DNA from: Anaeramoeba flamelloides
Taxonomy: Eukaryota > Metamonada > Anaeramoebidae
Assembly (NCBI GenBank): GCA_027625915.1
Contig: JANTQA010000021.1
Span: 558,001-622,000, forward strand
Direction of reading: 5' to 3'
DNA: 64,000 nt
Shown here: positions 33,237 to 44,898 of the stretch, one piece after another
Numbering within the stretch: the stretch's first letter is position 1
How the letters are laid out: every line of letters begins with the position of its first letter
The notes under the pieces: generated by a model
Databases searched by the model: none
What the model was told of the DNA's origin: nothing
The model's input: the letters and a program-made list of their open reading frames with translations, nothing else
Program-made: the position numbers and the translations under genes

Positions 33237-36149
33237 ACGACACTTCCAACTTTTGGAAAAAATATTGTTTTTTTATTATTATTAGAATATTTTTTTTCAA
33301 GTTTTTGCGAGATGTATTTTTTTTTTCCATTTTTTTCGAAAAAAATTATTCAATAATTTACATTTCTTAAGATTCTTTGAAAAATTTTAGCAAGAAGATT
33401 GAACTCTTTTAAATCCCCGAATATCAATTGAAAATGAGTATTTGTATCTTTTTTTAAAGTCTTACGATTAATAATTGTAGATACAACTAATAGCGAAAAA
33501 AATATTACTATTTGTTTTGAATTTCCGTATTGAAAGATTCTTAATAATTAACAATTTAATTTGTTAAGTTGATGAATTTTTAAGAGATATTTACTTTTTT
33601 TTTACTTTTGAAATTTGATCTTGTTTAATAATTCCCCTATTTCAACTAATTACTTTTTTTTTCTATCAAATCTCTTGTTTTTTTATCATAATTGTATAAA
33701 AATAAAGTTTTATTTATAAAAAAGAACAATAAAACATATTTTAAAGAAGATTTTTTTCAATTAATATATATATATATATATATTGTGATTGATTATTTAT
33801 TGTTGAGTATTTATTTCAATTGATATATAAAATTTATCCAATCATCAAAAGAATCAAGTTGTGAATTAGACCACCCACTGAATATTTGAAATTTATTAAA
33901 ATATATGTTTTTAAAAAATCATAATTTTACTTTAAATAGTAAATTTTTTTTATTAATTGTATTTATTTCAATATTAGGTCATTCTGTGATTCAAAATGTT
34001 CAAAATATTAAATAATTTAATCACTCTCTTTTAGATCTTTTTAGAATTTTAATGTTTTTGAATAAACCAAATTGAAATCAGTTTTTTATTTCTATATATA
34101 TTTTAACCACTGGAAAGGAAAATTTAACCTCATCTAAATAAGTTGTGGATTTGAAGATATTTTTTTGAAATCAATATTACAATTATTTCGAATAAAAAAA
34201 TTAAGGAGTATTTTTAGATTTTTATAAAAAAAAACAAGAGATTTTGTTTAGATTGAAAAAATTATAAAATTTCAAAAAAATAAGTTGTATAAAATTGAAA
34301 ACTCTTTTTTATAAAATCGCTTTTTCGGATTTTTTTTAATTAAAATAAATGGAAACAAATTAATCCAAGAAGGGTGGGAAAACGCTAGGTTGAAAAAACA
34401 AAGACTTATAAAAATTGAGTTATTACTTTTTTTAAAATTTTGAATTTTTCTGAAAAGTTTTGATTGAAAAAAAGTCACCACCTTTTTAAAATATATGTAT
34501 CATCAATTGAGTTAATTCTTGAAAATTGATGAAGATATATTTTATTATTTAATATTGGTAACATTAGATTTTGTAAGAAAAAAATATTCTGTTTTTATTT
34601 GAAATTGTTAATATTTCAATTTTAATACCGGTCAATAAATACAATTAATAGAAGTTTAGGCAATTAAATAAATGAATATTTGATAGATTTTGAATAAAAT
34701 TTATCCAAGAAATATAGATATAATAAGTTAAAAATTTTAATTCTTCAAGTCTTAAAAAAAGTTTTTTTCTTGTTTCTCAAAAAAAGAGAAAAAATTACCA
34801 AATAATATTCAATTTTGATTAATTTTTATTTAGAAATGTTTTATCTTTGAGACAAAAATTGTAATAATAATTTAAATAATAATCACAATAAAAATCAAAT
34901 TATAAATTTTTGAGTATAAAATTACCTAATTCTAAAATATCTTGAAGATAATTTTATTCTTCAAATTGAAGTTCATCTTTGAACATAAACACAATTTACA
35001 AGTAAAATTAGTAAATGACTTTAAAACTTTAATTATAAAAATTACTAATATTATATTAATAATAATATTAACCAACATGTTTAATAAAACATTTTTTTTT
35101 TTGTTTATACCGAATGAATATCTTTTGAAAAAAAAAAAACTGTAGATCCATATTTTTATTATAAAAAATATTATTTATAGTATAAAAGTTATCACAATGG
35201 CAATAAAAAAGGTAAAAAATTTAGTTTGTAATTAATAAAATCGATTTTATAATTGAATTTTTCATAAAAAATGGAAAAAAAAATTAATTTCCTACAATAT
35301 ATTTTCATTTCTAGGTTTCTTAATCGATCTGAATTTTTTGAGAGATTATAAATACAAAATTTGTATGTTCAGGAGTTTGCTAATGAACTATTTTAGAATT
35401 TTGCCCCATTAATTTGAATATTGATTCAGGAAGGGTGTATCTTCAAAGTCAATTCTTCAGAGATATTTCGAAACTATCCTTTAATTTCGTAAAATTTTTG
35501 CTATCTTTTATCAATAGATCAAAATTACGAATAATTTGGAAAAAAATCAAGATTTACCAAGTATTTTTATTATTTTTTCTTCAATAAAACCACACTTATC
35601 CTATTCTTAAAATTACATCTAAGAATACATTTTTCATTAATCTTAATTATCAAGTTGGTTGTTAGTGAGTTTGTAGGTATATCTAGATAAATTTCAATAT
35701 TTTTCTGATTACCCAAAACCACTCTTATTTCCTACTTTTAAAGCTGTGTTCTCTGGAAACAAAAAAGAAATAAAAAGAACTAAATTTTATGTAAAAGAGA
35801 TAATTTGGTCTTTGCTGATAAAAGATCGTCTATTTTAAACCAAAACTAAAAATCAGAATTTGAAATAGATCTCAACAAATCATTTTGAATGTCTCTCGAG
35901 AGTTTATTCTTTGTTATGATCATTGATTTCTTTTTGGGAAAGAAGAAGAAAAATATAGTTGTCTTTATTATTTAATGTAAAACTTGTTGAGGTAGTATAT
36001 TTGTTCGAATGTTTGTTTAAGTTATTTTGTTCTGATCCCTAGATTTTTCATGTGGAAAAAACAATATTCATTTTTTTTAAAACACCTTTCAAACTAATCT
36101 TTTTTTTTCTATTAACTAGTTTTTAAAATTAAAAAACCAATCAATAACA
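33237..36149. other. Intergenic region upstream of NAA50
   Basis: About 2.9 kb of AT-rich DNA with an (AT)n tract at 33763-33782. No gene or clear repeat family is recognised. The last 300 bases should include the NAA50 promoter. Confidence 0.6.
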
Positions 36150-36635
36150 ATGTCAAATTTTGTGACTTATGGGGAATTGAATGAAAAAAATATCAAACAA
36201 TTAAAACTTTTAAATTCAGCTGTCCTTCCAGCAAGATATTCAAACCAATTTTATATGAACCTCCTTCTCGACTATGACTACCATATGAACGTGGCATTTT
36301 ATTGTAAAGACGTAGTAGTTGGCGCCATTAGTTATCGAAAAGAAAGACCAAACAACCGAAGCGATCAAGGGAATTACAGATGTTATATCCTTACCTTTTC
36401 TGTGCTTGAGACATACCGCAGAGAGGGTATAGGCTCTGAACTCTTAAGAAAAGTTTTGAACTTTTGTCGTGAAGACGAAGAAATTAAAGAAGTCTACCTT
36501 CACGTCCAAGTATCAAACGATCTTGCGATCGAATTTTATAAAAAATTTGGCTTTCAAATCACAGAGACAGTGAAAGGCTATTATAAAAAAATTGACGTCA
36601 AAGATGCTTATAAATTAACACGAACCCTAAAATAA
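36150..36635 (+). CDS. NAA50: N-alpha-acetyltransferase 50 (NAA50/San)
   Basis: Single exon, 161 residues, the full length of the family. NAA50 is a GNAT that acetylates N-terminal Met of nascent proteins, alone or docked on the NatA complex. Conserved parts: NIKQLKLLNSAVLPARYSNQ lines up with the human NIKQLKRLNQVIFPVSY substrate loop; the acetyl-CoA loop is YRREGIGSELL; catalytic residues Tyr (CYILTF) and His (YLHVQVSNDLAIEFYKKFGF) are present; the end is GYYKKIDVKDAY. Nothing is missing. A T-rich 3' region follows. Identity is secure. Confidence 0.95.
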   Translation: MSNFVTYGELNEKNIKQLKLLNSAVLPARYSNQFYMNLLLDYDYHMNVAFYCKDVVVGAISYRKERPNNRSDQGNYRCYILTFSVLETYRREGIGSELLRKVLNFCREDEEIKEVYLHVQVSNDLAIEFYKKFGFQITETVKGYYKKIDVKDAYKLTRTLK

Positions 36636-37051
36636 AAAAATAAAAAATTACAAAAATAATTTTTTATTCAAAAACAATAAGGTTGGACTTCTTTTCTCGC
36701 TGGGATTTTTTCTTTTTTATTCTTTTTTTTTTATTTTGTTTTACTTTTTTTTTTTTGTTTTTGATTTTTTTTGTGTTTTTCTTTCAAAGAGAAGAACACA
36801 AATTGTTTTTCTTCAAAATTCTTTTTCTTTTTTTTTTATCAAAGGAAAAAAATGAAATTGAAGACAAAAACCCTTTCAACCACAACACAAATAATAATTT
36901 GAACAACACCTAAAAAAAAAAAGCAAATGTTTTTTACAACAATTTTTTGAATCTTTTTTTATTCAACCAGCTTTTTCAACAAAACCTTTGTTTTTGAATC
37001 TCAGCAAAGGTGATAAATTATTCCATTTACCCTTTGTGTTGACTTTTAATC

Positions 37052-37354
37052 TTAAATTAATTCGCTTAATAACTGAATAACTGAAATCCAATTTAGTTTT
37101 AAACCAATGACCCTGAAAAAATTTCTTGTTATTTGTTTAAATTTGTTTTTGAATTGAGCTTCGATCAATAGGTTCAAATTGTTTTTTTCTATTCGTGAAT
37201 CGTATTCAACAAAATTTCTTTTTAAAATACTTTTTTGGAGTTTGAAACAATCACACACTAATTTTTGATCTGTAAACACTTCATGATCATGAAAAAATTT
37301 CATCGAAAAAAAAATTAAACATTTGTCAATTTTACACTTTTTGATAATCTTCAC
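37052..37354 (-). CDS. Hypothetical 100-codon open frame
   Basis: An ATG-started frame of mixed composition (four Cys, many charged residues; it includes KIDKCLIFFSMKFFHDHEVF). It is less AT-biased than neighbouring DNA and lies between NAA50 and a LINE copy. No domain is recognised. It could be an exon of an unrecognised gene, a decayed fragment or chance. Confidence 0.25.
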   Translation of the reverse strand: MKIIKKCKIDKCLIFFSMKFFHDHEVFTDQKLVCDCFKLQKSILKRNFVEYDSRIEKNNLNLLIEAQFKNKFKQITRNFFRVIGLKLNWISVIQLLSELI

Positions 37355-37639
37355 TTATAATAAACACTATTGGCTAATAAAAGATCTTGGATCAAAAATT
37401 ATTTTCAATGATATTTGACAATTTAAGTTTGAAAAACAAAATTTACCAGGTTTTATTAAGATTTTTTTCAGATTTTATAGTGAAAAATTTGTATATTTTT
37501 TTAATCACAGTTAAGAGGTTATAATCATATTTTTTAAAAACATTTTAAAAATAATAAATATCTTTCACATAAATAAACAATTATTTTAACTATTAAAAAA
37601 TTATTTATTGATATAAACTGAAAACATTATTTTTTTTAA

Positions 37640-38868
37640 GAAGGAATTGGTGTTTATCAAACAGATCCTCTATCCCCTTTATTATTTGGATTTATTACTC
37701 ATTTTCTTTTAGATAAACTCAAACCATTAGCAATACATGTACAAATGTTTGCAGATGACTTGATATTAATTATGAAGGGATCGCTAATAGAAATAAATTA
37801 TCATGTAGAGAAAATATTTAAAATGATTAGAGATTTTGGAATGAATCCGAATAAGGATAAAACAAAAAAAACTACAAATCCAAAAGAAATTTTATATCTT
37901 GGGATTTGGCTTGATAAACAAACTCACTTAAAGTTTAACTTGGAAAAAGTTAAAACCAATTTTAAAAAATTAATTAATATCCTACAACAAAAAAAATTCA
38001 CCAATCGATTAAAGATTCTTTTTTTTAAAGCGGTTTTACATAGTCAATTATTATATGGATTAGAAATATTTGATCTAACACAAAAAGACTTCAATGCAAT
38101 CGATGTATGGATAAATAAAAAAATAACAAAATTTTTATTAATAAATCCACACCCCCCCAGACTTATTTATAAAACAGAAGCCAAAATGGACACAGCAAGA
38201 ATAACGATATATAAAAGAAGATTTAAACTAATTCAAAAATTAAAAATTTTGGATTTTAATCAAATAGTTGATAATCTTAAATTTAGAGAGCAGAAATTCG
38301 AAAATATTAAATGGCAAACGAACACCTTAAAAGAACTCGAAATTGAACTCGAGAAATATAGAATCAAACAACTGAAAATATTCCTAGTTGGAAAGTTCTT
38401 AAATATTTAAAAATTATTTCTATTCAAAATAATATTAACAAACAACAAAGATATTTAAAATGGAAGGGTTCCACTACGATTTTAAAACTCAGAAAATTTT
38501 ACAAATTATCTAAACAGATACTCTTATGTTATGAACAAAGATAAATCAAAATTTTGCAAATTATGCAAAAAATCAAAAAAGTTGGATATCATTGAAGATT
38601 TGGATCATTTTCTCAGGAACTGCCCAGTCTATGAAAATAATCGTAGAATTTGGATATCTGAATTAAAAAAAATTAATATATCTAATATATTAAATAATAA
38701 TAATATTTTTAATGTTATTATTAAAAAAGATTCAATATATATTATTATCACTGGTGGGTAATAGACTAATTTTCGAGTCTTTATTAAAATTCCTAAATAA
38801 AAATTTAGGAATTCGGGCCAACAAGAGGGATTAACAACTCCTCGGTTAAAAAATAATAATAAAAAACA
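37640..38868 (+). mobile_element. 5'-truncated non-LTR retrotransposon (LINE)
   Basis: The element starts inside the reverse transcriptase. GVYQTDPLSPLLFGFI is RT block B (usually GVRQGDPLSP, so a Gly is Thr here). MFADDLILI (37745) is the catalytic block C with its two Asp. YLGIWL is the following block. The main frame stops at 38410, and the C-terminal knuckle (CKLCKKSKKL, then DHFLRNCP) continues in another frame at 38531-38761, so the copy carries at least one frameshift. The 3' UTR has a hairpin (AAATTCCTAAAT / ATTTAGGAATT) and ends in AATAATAAT. The 5' endonuclease and upstream RT are absent. The 24.3-kb and 32.7-kb copies are the same lineage with a different 3' UTR. Confidence 0.9.
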
Positions 38869-39540
38869 TTATTTTTTTTTGATTTTTCATTAGGTTTTTT
38901 TTAATTTTTGAAATAAACCGAAAATTTTAATAAATTTTCAGTTTATTCCAAAAAGTAAAAAAAACCTAGGACACTCTCAATTAGGTTTTCCAGAATTCAA
39001 AAGAATAGAGAAAAATCAAAGATTTTACCCAATTCTTTTAATTTCTGGAAAAACTGGGTGATTTCTTTTCTTGAGTTTTCTGTTTATAGGGAAGTCACTA
39101 GATTTTCGAAATAAAACAGAAAACCTCAAGAAAACCTAAAGAAAACCTAAAGAAAACCAATAGATTTTTAAATATTACAGAAAACCTCAAGAAAACCTAG
39201 ACATCTGATGGCGCACCACGACACTCTACAGATACTTTGGTTCGGTTTTTTTTTTAATTTTTGATATTAACAGAAAAATTAAGAAGTTTTTGTTTATTTC
39301 AAAAATTAAAAAAAAAATGGCAATATTTTCCAGTATTTAAAAGAATATAGTAAAATATTTGATTTTTCTCTATCCTTTTGGATTCCTAAATACTACCGTT
39401 AAGTTTTCCAGAATTTAAAAGAATAGAGAAAAATCAAAGATTTTACACAATTATTTTGAATTCTCGAAAAGATAGTAACTCTATGGCGCTTCCTGACACT
39501 CTACGGCACTTTTAGAAACATTTAAATTTATTTTTGGAGT
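38869..39540. repeat. Cluster of palindromic repeats and short tandem blocks
   Basis: This stretch directly follows the LINE tail. It holds palindromes at 38982-39055, 39325-39393 and 39401-39473, a set of AAGAAAACCT-type direct repeats at 39119-39200, and inverse GTGCCGTAGAGTG motifs at 39211 and 39492. The AAATAAACCGAAAATTTT and TTTTCAGTTTATT sequences at 38910-38948 form a further inverted pair. Confidence 0.75.
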
Positions 39541-39716
39541 TTTTAACACTAGTTTAATTTAGGTAAAATTGTGGTTGATAGGATAACTTTTCTTTAAAAA
39601 ATGAAAACAAAAATTTTTGAATAAGAAAAGGAAAAGAAAAGAAATTGATTTTGAAACAAAGACAAGAAAAAGAGAAAGAAAAGCAAGAAATAATAGAAAT
39701 TACAGCTTTATTGATA

Positions 39717-40037
39717 AGGTTTAAGTGCTCAAGAGCTCTTAATCTGGTAAAGAGAGGTTTTGAAGTGGATAAATTTGTGACTCCTAATTCAAAGAGTAGT
39801 CAATTGAATCTTTTAATTACAGTCATTAGAAGTATTTTAAACTTAATTTAGTTTTCTGAAATAAAATAAATTAGTTTTGTTGCTAATGAATTTTAGTGCC
39901 CAAGAGCTCTTAATCTAGTAAAGAGAGAGTTTTAACGTAGCTAAATTTGTGACTTCTAAATCAAAGAGTAGTCTATTGAATCTTTTAATTACAGTCATAT
40001 GAAGTATTTTAAACTCAATTTAGTTTTCTGAAAAAAA
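39717..40037. repeat. Tandem duplication, period about 171 bp
   Basis: Copies 39717-39866 and 39889-40037 share CAAGAGCTCTTAATCT, AAATTTGTGACT, TCAAAGAGTAGTC and TTGAATCTTTTAATTACAGT, then GAAGTATTTTAAACT, at roughly 90% identity. Copy 1 is open in one frame (39645-39851) but copy 2 is not, so coding is unlikely. Confidence 0.8.
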
Positions 40038-40947
40038 GAAGAAGAGAAAAAGAAAAGAATAAAAAATGAAAAGTCAAAAAAATCATTAAGATATAACAAT
40101 AGTAAAAGTATTCAGAGGATATACGTTTCTGGTGAGTTGAATGACTTTCTATTTAGACTTCGATTTTAATTCATTTTTTCTTAAAGTGTGCTGTTTAATA
40201 TTAGTCAGAAAATATTCAATTGTGATATACTATATTTCTTTAGTATTCATTTTTTCTAATCAACTCATCAATATCCTCTCTGTGAATAATATTAAGTCAA
40301 AATCTTTAACTTTTTGAGCTTATTTTTCCAGTATTTTCTACTTTTTTCATATTTTTCTCCCTTTCCATAGGAAGTTGTATACATCAGCAATTTTTTTTTT
40401 GCAGCAGAGGCATATTTTGTGCTTTTTTTTCCGGCACCCACTTGGAAATAAAAGAAATTAGCAAAAAAACATAAACTTAATTTCGAAAGTTTTGTTTTGT
40501 ATTGGGACTTAAACATGTTATTATCAAATCATTTTATTGTTAATTATTCAGTAATTTATCCATTGCCACTCTAATACCAACTTTTTACATAGAAACGACA
40601 CTTGTTGGAAGTTAGTCCCAGTACAAGTATATTGAACTCTACTCACTGGAATTTATTCTGGAAAATGATAATTGTGCATAAGATGAAGATAAATTACCAA
40701 CACCAATTCTCTTTTTCACTACTTTGTCCACCAAATTTGAACTACATTACTGGAACCTTTTTCTTTTTCTTTTTCTCAACTTTTTAATGAAAAAAAAAAA
40801 ACTTATTATTGTGAGAAAAAAAAACAAAAATTCAAAAAAAATAAATAGAAAAATAATAAAAATTATAATAGTTTATTGGCAATTATTATTGAACGGTAAT
40901 CATAATAAATAATTAATAACAGTTCATTTATCATTATTCTTACCGTC
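40038..40947. other. Intergenic sequence downstream of the VPS9 gene
   Basis: About 900 bp with no recognised gene. The part at 40560-40770 is less AT-biased than average (e.g. CACTGGAATTTATTCTGG) but its frames are short and match nothing I know. Confidence 0.5.
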
Positions 40948-43900
40948 TCATAATATCTTATTTGAAGGGAATGATAAATTTTCAGCATATTTATATAGTT
41001 TTTTATATAAATTTAACAATTCTGATTGTTCTTCTTGTGATAAATCATTAATTTCATTATTCAAGAATTTTCCAAATTTTTTTTTAAAATGTTGTTTTTG
41101 GACTTGTTGATTATTTTTCTCAATATTTTTCACCCCCATTTCAAGTCTGGTTTTTATTTTTGATTCATTTTTATTCATATTTTTTTTAATGTTCAGTTTC
41201 TTAATTTCCGATGTCGGATTTAATTTGTTTTGTTCTTGAATTTTCTCATCGGAATTATCATTTGAATTAGAAATGATTTGATGGTTTTGATTTGATAGAG
41301 AAAGGTTGAAATCAAGATCTGATATCAAATTTTTATTTAAATTTACCACTTTATTTTTCTTTATATTTTGAGTATTAATATTCTCATTATCTTCATGTTT
41401 TCCATCATGTTTATTGTCCTTGATTGTTTTGTCATTGTTGATACCAGTGTCTTTCTCTTTAATTTCATTTTTAATGTTATTTTTAGAATTGGTGCAATTG
41501 TTGTTTTTGAATTCAAGTTTTGAATCCTTATTTTCGATCCCTTTTTGTTTTCGATCTAGATCTTGATAATTTTTTTGTAATTTTTCAAATAATTCAGGTT
41601 TCATCCCAAAATTTTCAGCTGTGGAATTCTCAAGCCAAATAACTGCAGAAATAAAGGTTGCTAAATTATATCCTTCAACTGTGGTAGAAATATAATCACC
41701 ATCAGTGAAATTTAATAAAAATTCGATATTTAATTTTATATCTTGTAACTTTGAATGAGCAACAATGTAAATTAAAATAGATAATAATTCATCAGTACCT
41801 AGAGAATAAATAATTTTTTTGAAATATAATAAATTCAAATTAAATATTGAGATAGTTTTAAACAAAAAGTTAAGAAAGAAATAAAAGAATTAGAAGGGCT
41901 TTATAAAATTTTATCTGGTTATTTTTATTTTTGTTATTTTTTTATTTTTTTTTTTTTATAAATTTGAAATTTTTGGTTTGATTTATATTCGAAATTTTAA
42001 ATAAATGTGTTTATATTTTGTTTAAAGAAAATTATTTTTCTTTAAAATTAAGAAAACTATATTATAAATCCCAATTCAAAATTTATAACACAACAAAAAT
42101 CAATTTGTGAAGAAAAAAAACTTATTTAATTAATTCTCAAAGAAATACCATATCAGAACCATTCACTAATTGAAATGTTAACATTTTTTTATAAATCACA
42201 ATACCCACAAAACAAAAAATAAATAAATATCAATACTAATAAATCATTGGTGTGTTAATAATTTTGGAGAGAGCAAAACAAAAAAATACATGAGTAAATT
42301 TGTTGAAATTCTATTAGGATTATCGATCGATCAAATGGTTAGATACGACCAACTAATTTTATTTGAGTTCTTCTATTTGGAAAAACTCAACTTTAGCATA
42401 ATATCAATTGTTGAAAAAAATTTTGATCGAACGAAACAATTTATGTAATTCAAAAAATGAATACTAAAGAAAAACTAAAAGATGAAAAAATAATTTTCAT
42501 ATTTTAAAAAATTCAAAATTTATTTCCAATTTGAATGAAATTGTATTATTGTGATTATTTGGACAGTTTTAGCTGTGTGGAAAATTTCGAATTGAAGTTT
42601 ATTTCTAAAATTGTGACCTATCTAAAAAAATAAATTGTAAAAAAAAAAAAAAAAATATTCTTTAGTATTCAATAACAATTAATTATTAAATATTGATTAT
42701 TAACAATTCAATTTTTAGTTATATCAAATATATAAAAACCAAAAAAAGGCTGATATTTTATAAATTAAAAAAAAAATATCTAAATCTCAAAAAAAGTGAA
42801 TCATAATTTTTGAAATGAGCATTATGTATTGTTTATTACTGGATTTTCACTGAAAGTAGGTTAACAATAATATGCAATGTTAATAAATATATGCATTTTA
42901 AAAGACATTACATATAATCAATTTTCTGAAAGTTTTTTTTTCAAATATTTTATTTTTTTAACTTGGTATTGTTAAAAAAAGAAACAGAAAAAAATAAGAA
43001 AAAGAAAAAAAAAAGTTGATGAAACAAAAAAAGTAACAAAAGCTTGGAAATTAAAAATTTTTCAAAAATTAAAAAAATAATACTACATTTAAAAAAGCAA
43101 AACAAAAAATTGGAGCAAATAAGAAAAAATGATTGTGATCTCAAATTTTCAAAATTTTATTTTGAAAAGAATATAGGTAAACCCCCAAAAAAACCACTTA
43201 CTATGACATTATAAAATGGGTCAATATTGTTGAGAAATAATTTTTTTTACAATTAAAATTAAATTGACAATTTTTTTCAATTAGGCAATTTTTTCCTGAT
43301 TGGTTAATTTTCTTTTGTAAATTTATACTCTCTAGAATTTTAATATCAAGTTGAAATTTAAAAATAGTTCAACACACTAAAGAATTAATGAATTTTAACT
43401 AAACACCAATTTAAAATTTTTAACACACCAAAATTCAATTTTTGAAAAAAAATACTTTTTTAATCAATTCTAGATGAAATACCAAATTAGAACCATTCAC
43501 TAATAGAAATGTTAAAACTCGTTTATAAATTACAATACTCACAAAATAAAAAATAAATAATTATCAATACAAATAAATTATCGGTGTGTTAATAATTTTG
43601 GAGAGAGCAAAAACAAAAAATTTCATTAATAAATTTATTTAAATTGCTATTAGGAATATTGACTCATCAAATGGTTAGATACGATTTACTGGTTTTATTT
43701 GAATTCTTCTAAACAAAATTCCAAAAATTTGCACACAGTATAAACAATCGAAAGAATAAAAATACTTAACTTTATATTCAATTTGGAAATAATTTTGATT
43801 TTACAAACTATTCCATTTTTTGTCTTTTTTGTTTTGTTTTCATTTCCTTTTTTTGAGTTACGTAATCTGTTTCGTTAGATCTGTAATTTTTTTTTTGATG

Positions 43901-44853
43901 GATGATAAAAGGGTTAGTGTTGAGTTTGTTAAATAAAAAAATCACATAGGATTGGTCGATGGTATCTTATCATTTGATCGTTCAACAATTGTTGGTGAAA
44001 TTTCAACAAATTTATCAATACATTTTTTGTTCAGCTCGTTTCATTATTTTGGACACACCGATTTTTATTTTTGAGTTTTTTATTTTTTTTTCTTTTATTT
44101 GGATTAAAATAATTACTTATAAAAACAGTAATACTATGAGTAAATTAAATATGATTTTATATTACGTTTGAAAAATATAATAAATTGGGTTTTTTTTTTT
44201 CCTATTTTTGATTTTGGTTTTTCCAAATTTTTAGAATGGCGTTTATATTGTCTAATTTAAATAAAAAAAATTATGAAAATTATAAACTATTTTTCTAAAA
44301 ATTTTGGCTTACTTTATAATGTTAATGGAAGGTTTTTTTGAGGGTTTATTCCAGTATTCTTATCAAAAATATTTTCAATTTATTCGATCATAATCATTTT
44401 TTCTAATTTTGCAAATTTTGTTTTACTTTTTCAAATTCTTGTTTTTCTTTTGTTTTTCATTTTTAGATCAAAATCATTCTTTTTTTTTAAATTTTGTTTT
44501 TAAATTTGTTTTGGCTTTTTTTTTTTTTTTTTCATTTTCTATTTTTTAAGAAAGTCATAAATAAGAGATCTTCAAAAAGACAAATTAATCACTTTACAAA
44601 ATTGAGATTACTGCAATGTCTTTGAAAATGAATTTAATTATTTGCAAAAAATCTTCTTTCTTGTTAACTTTTTTTCAGTTAAAGTTCAGTAATAAAAAAT
44701 CGGTAATGCTCTTTTCAAAAATTGTGACTCACTTTTGTTTAGTTTTTGGTTTTATTTTTTTTAATTTTTAAAATATCAGGTTTTTAGAGACTTGTATGAT
44801 TTAAAAGTGAATTACAAATCAGGTTTAATTATTTGTTGTTTTTGAATATTTGA

Positions 44854-44898
<45 letters not shown>

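Noticed and set aside
43959-44171. 70-codon open frame
   Set aside because: It lies in the inverted R1 repeat and its sequence is explained by that repeat.
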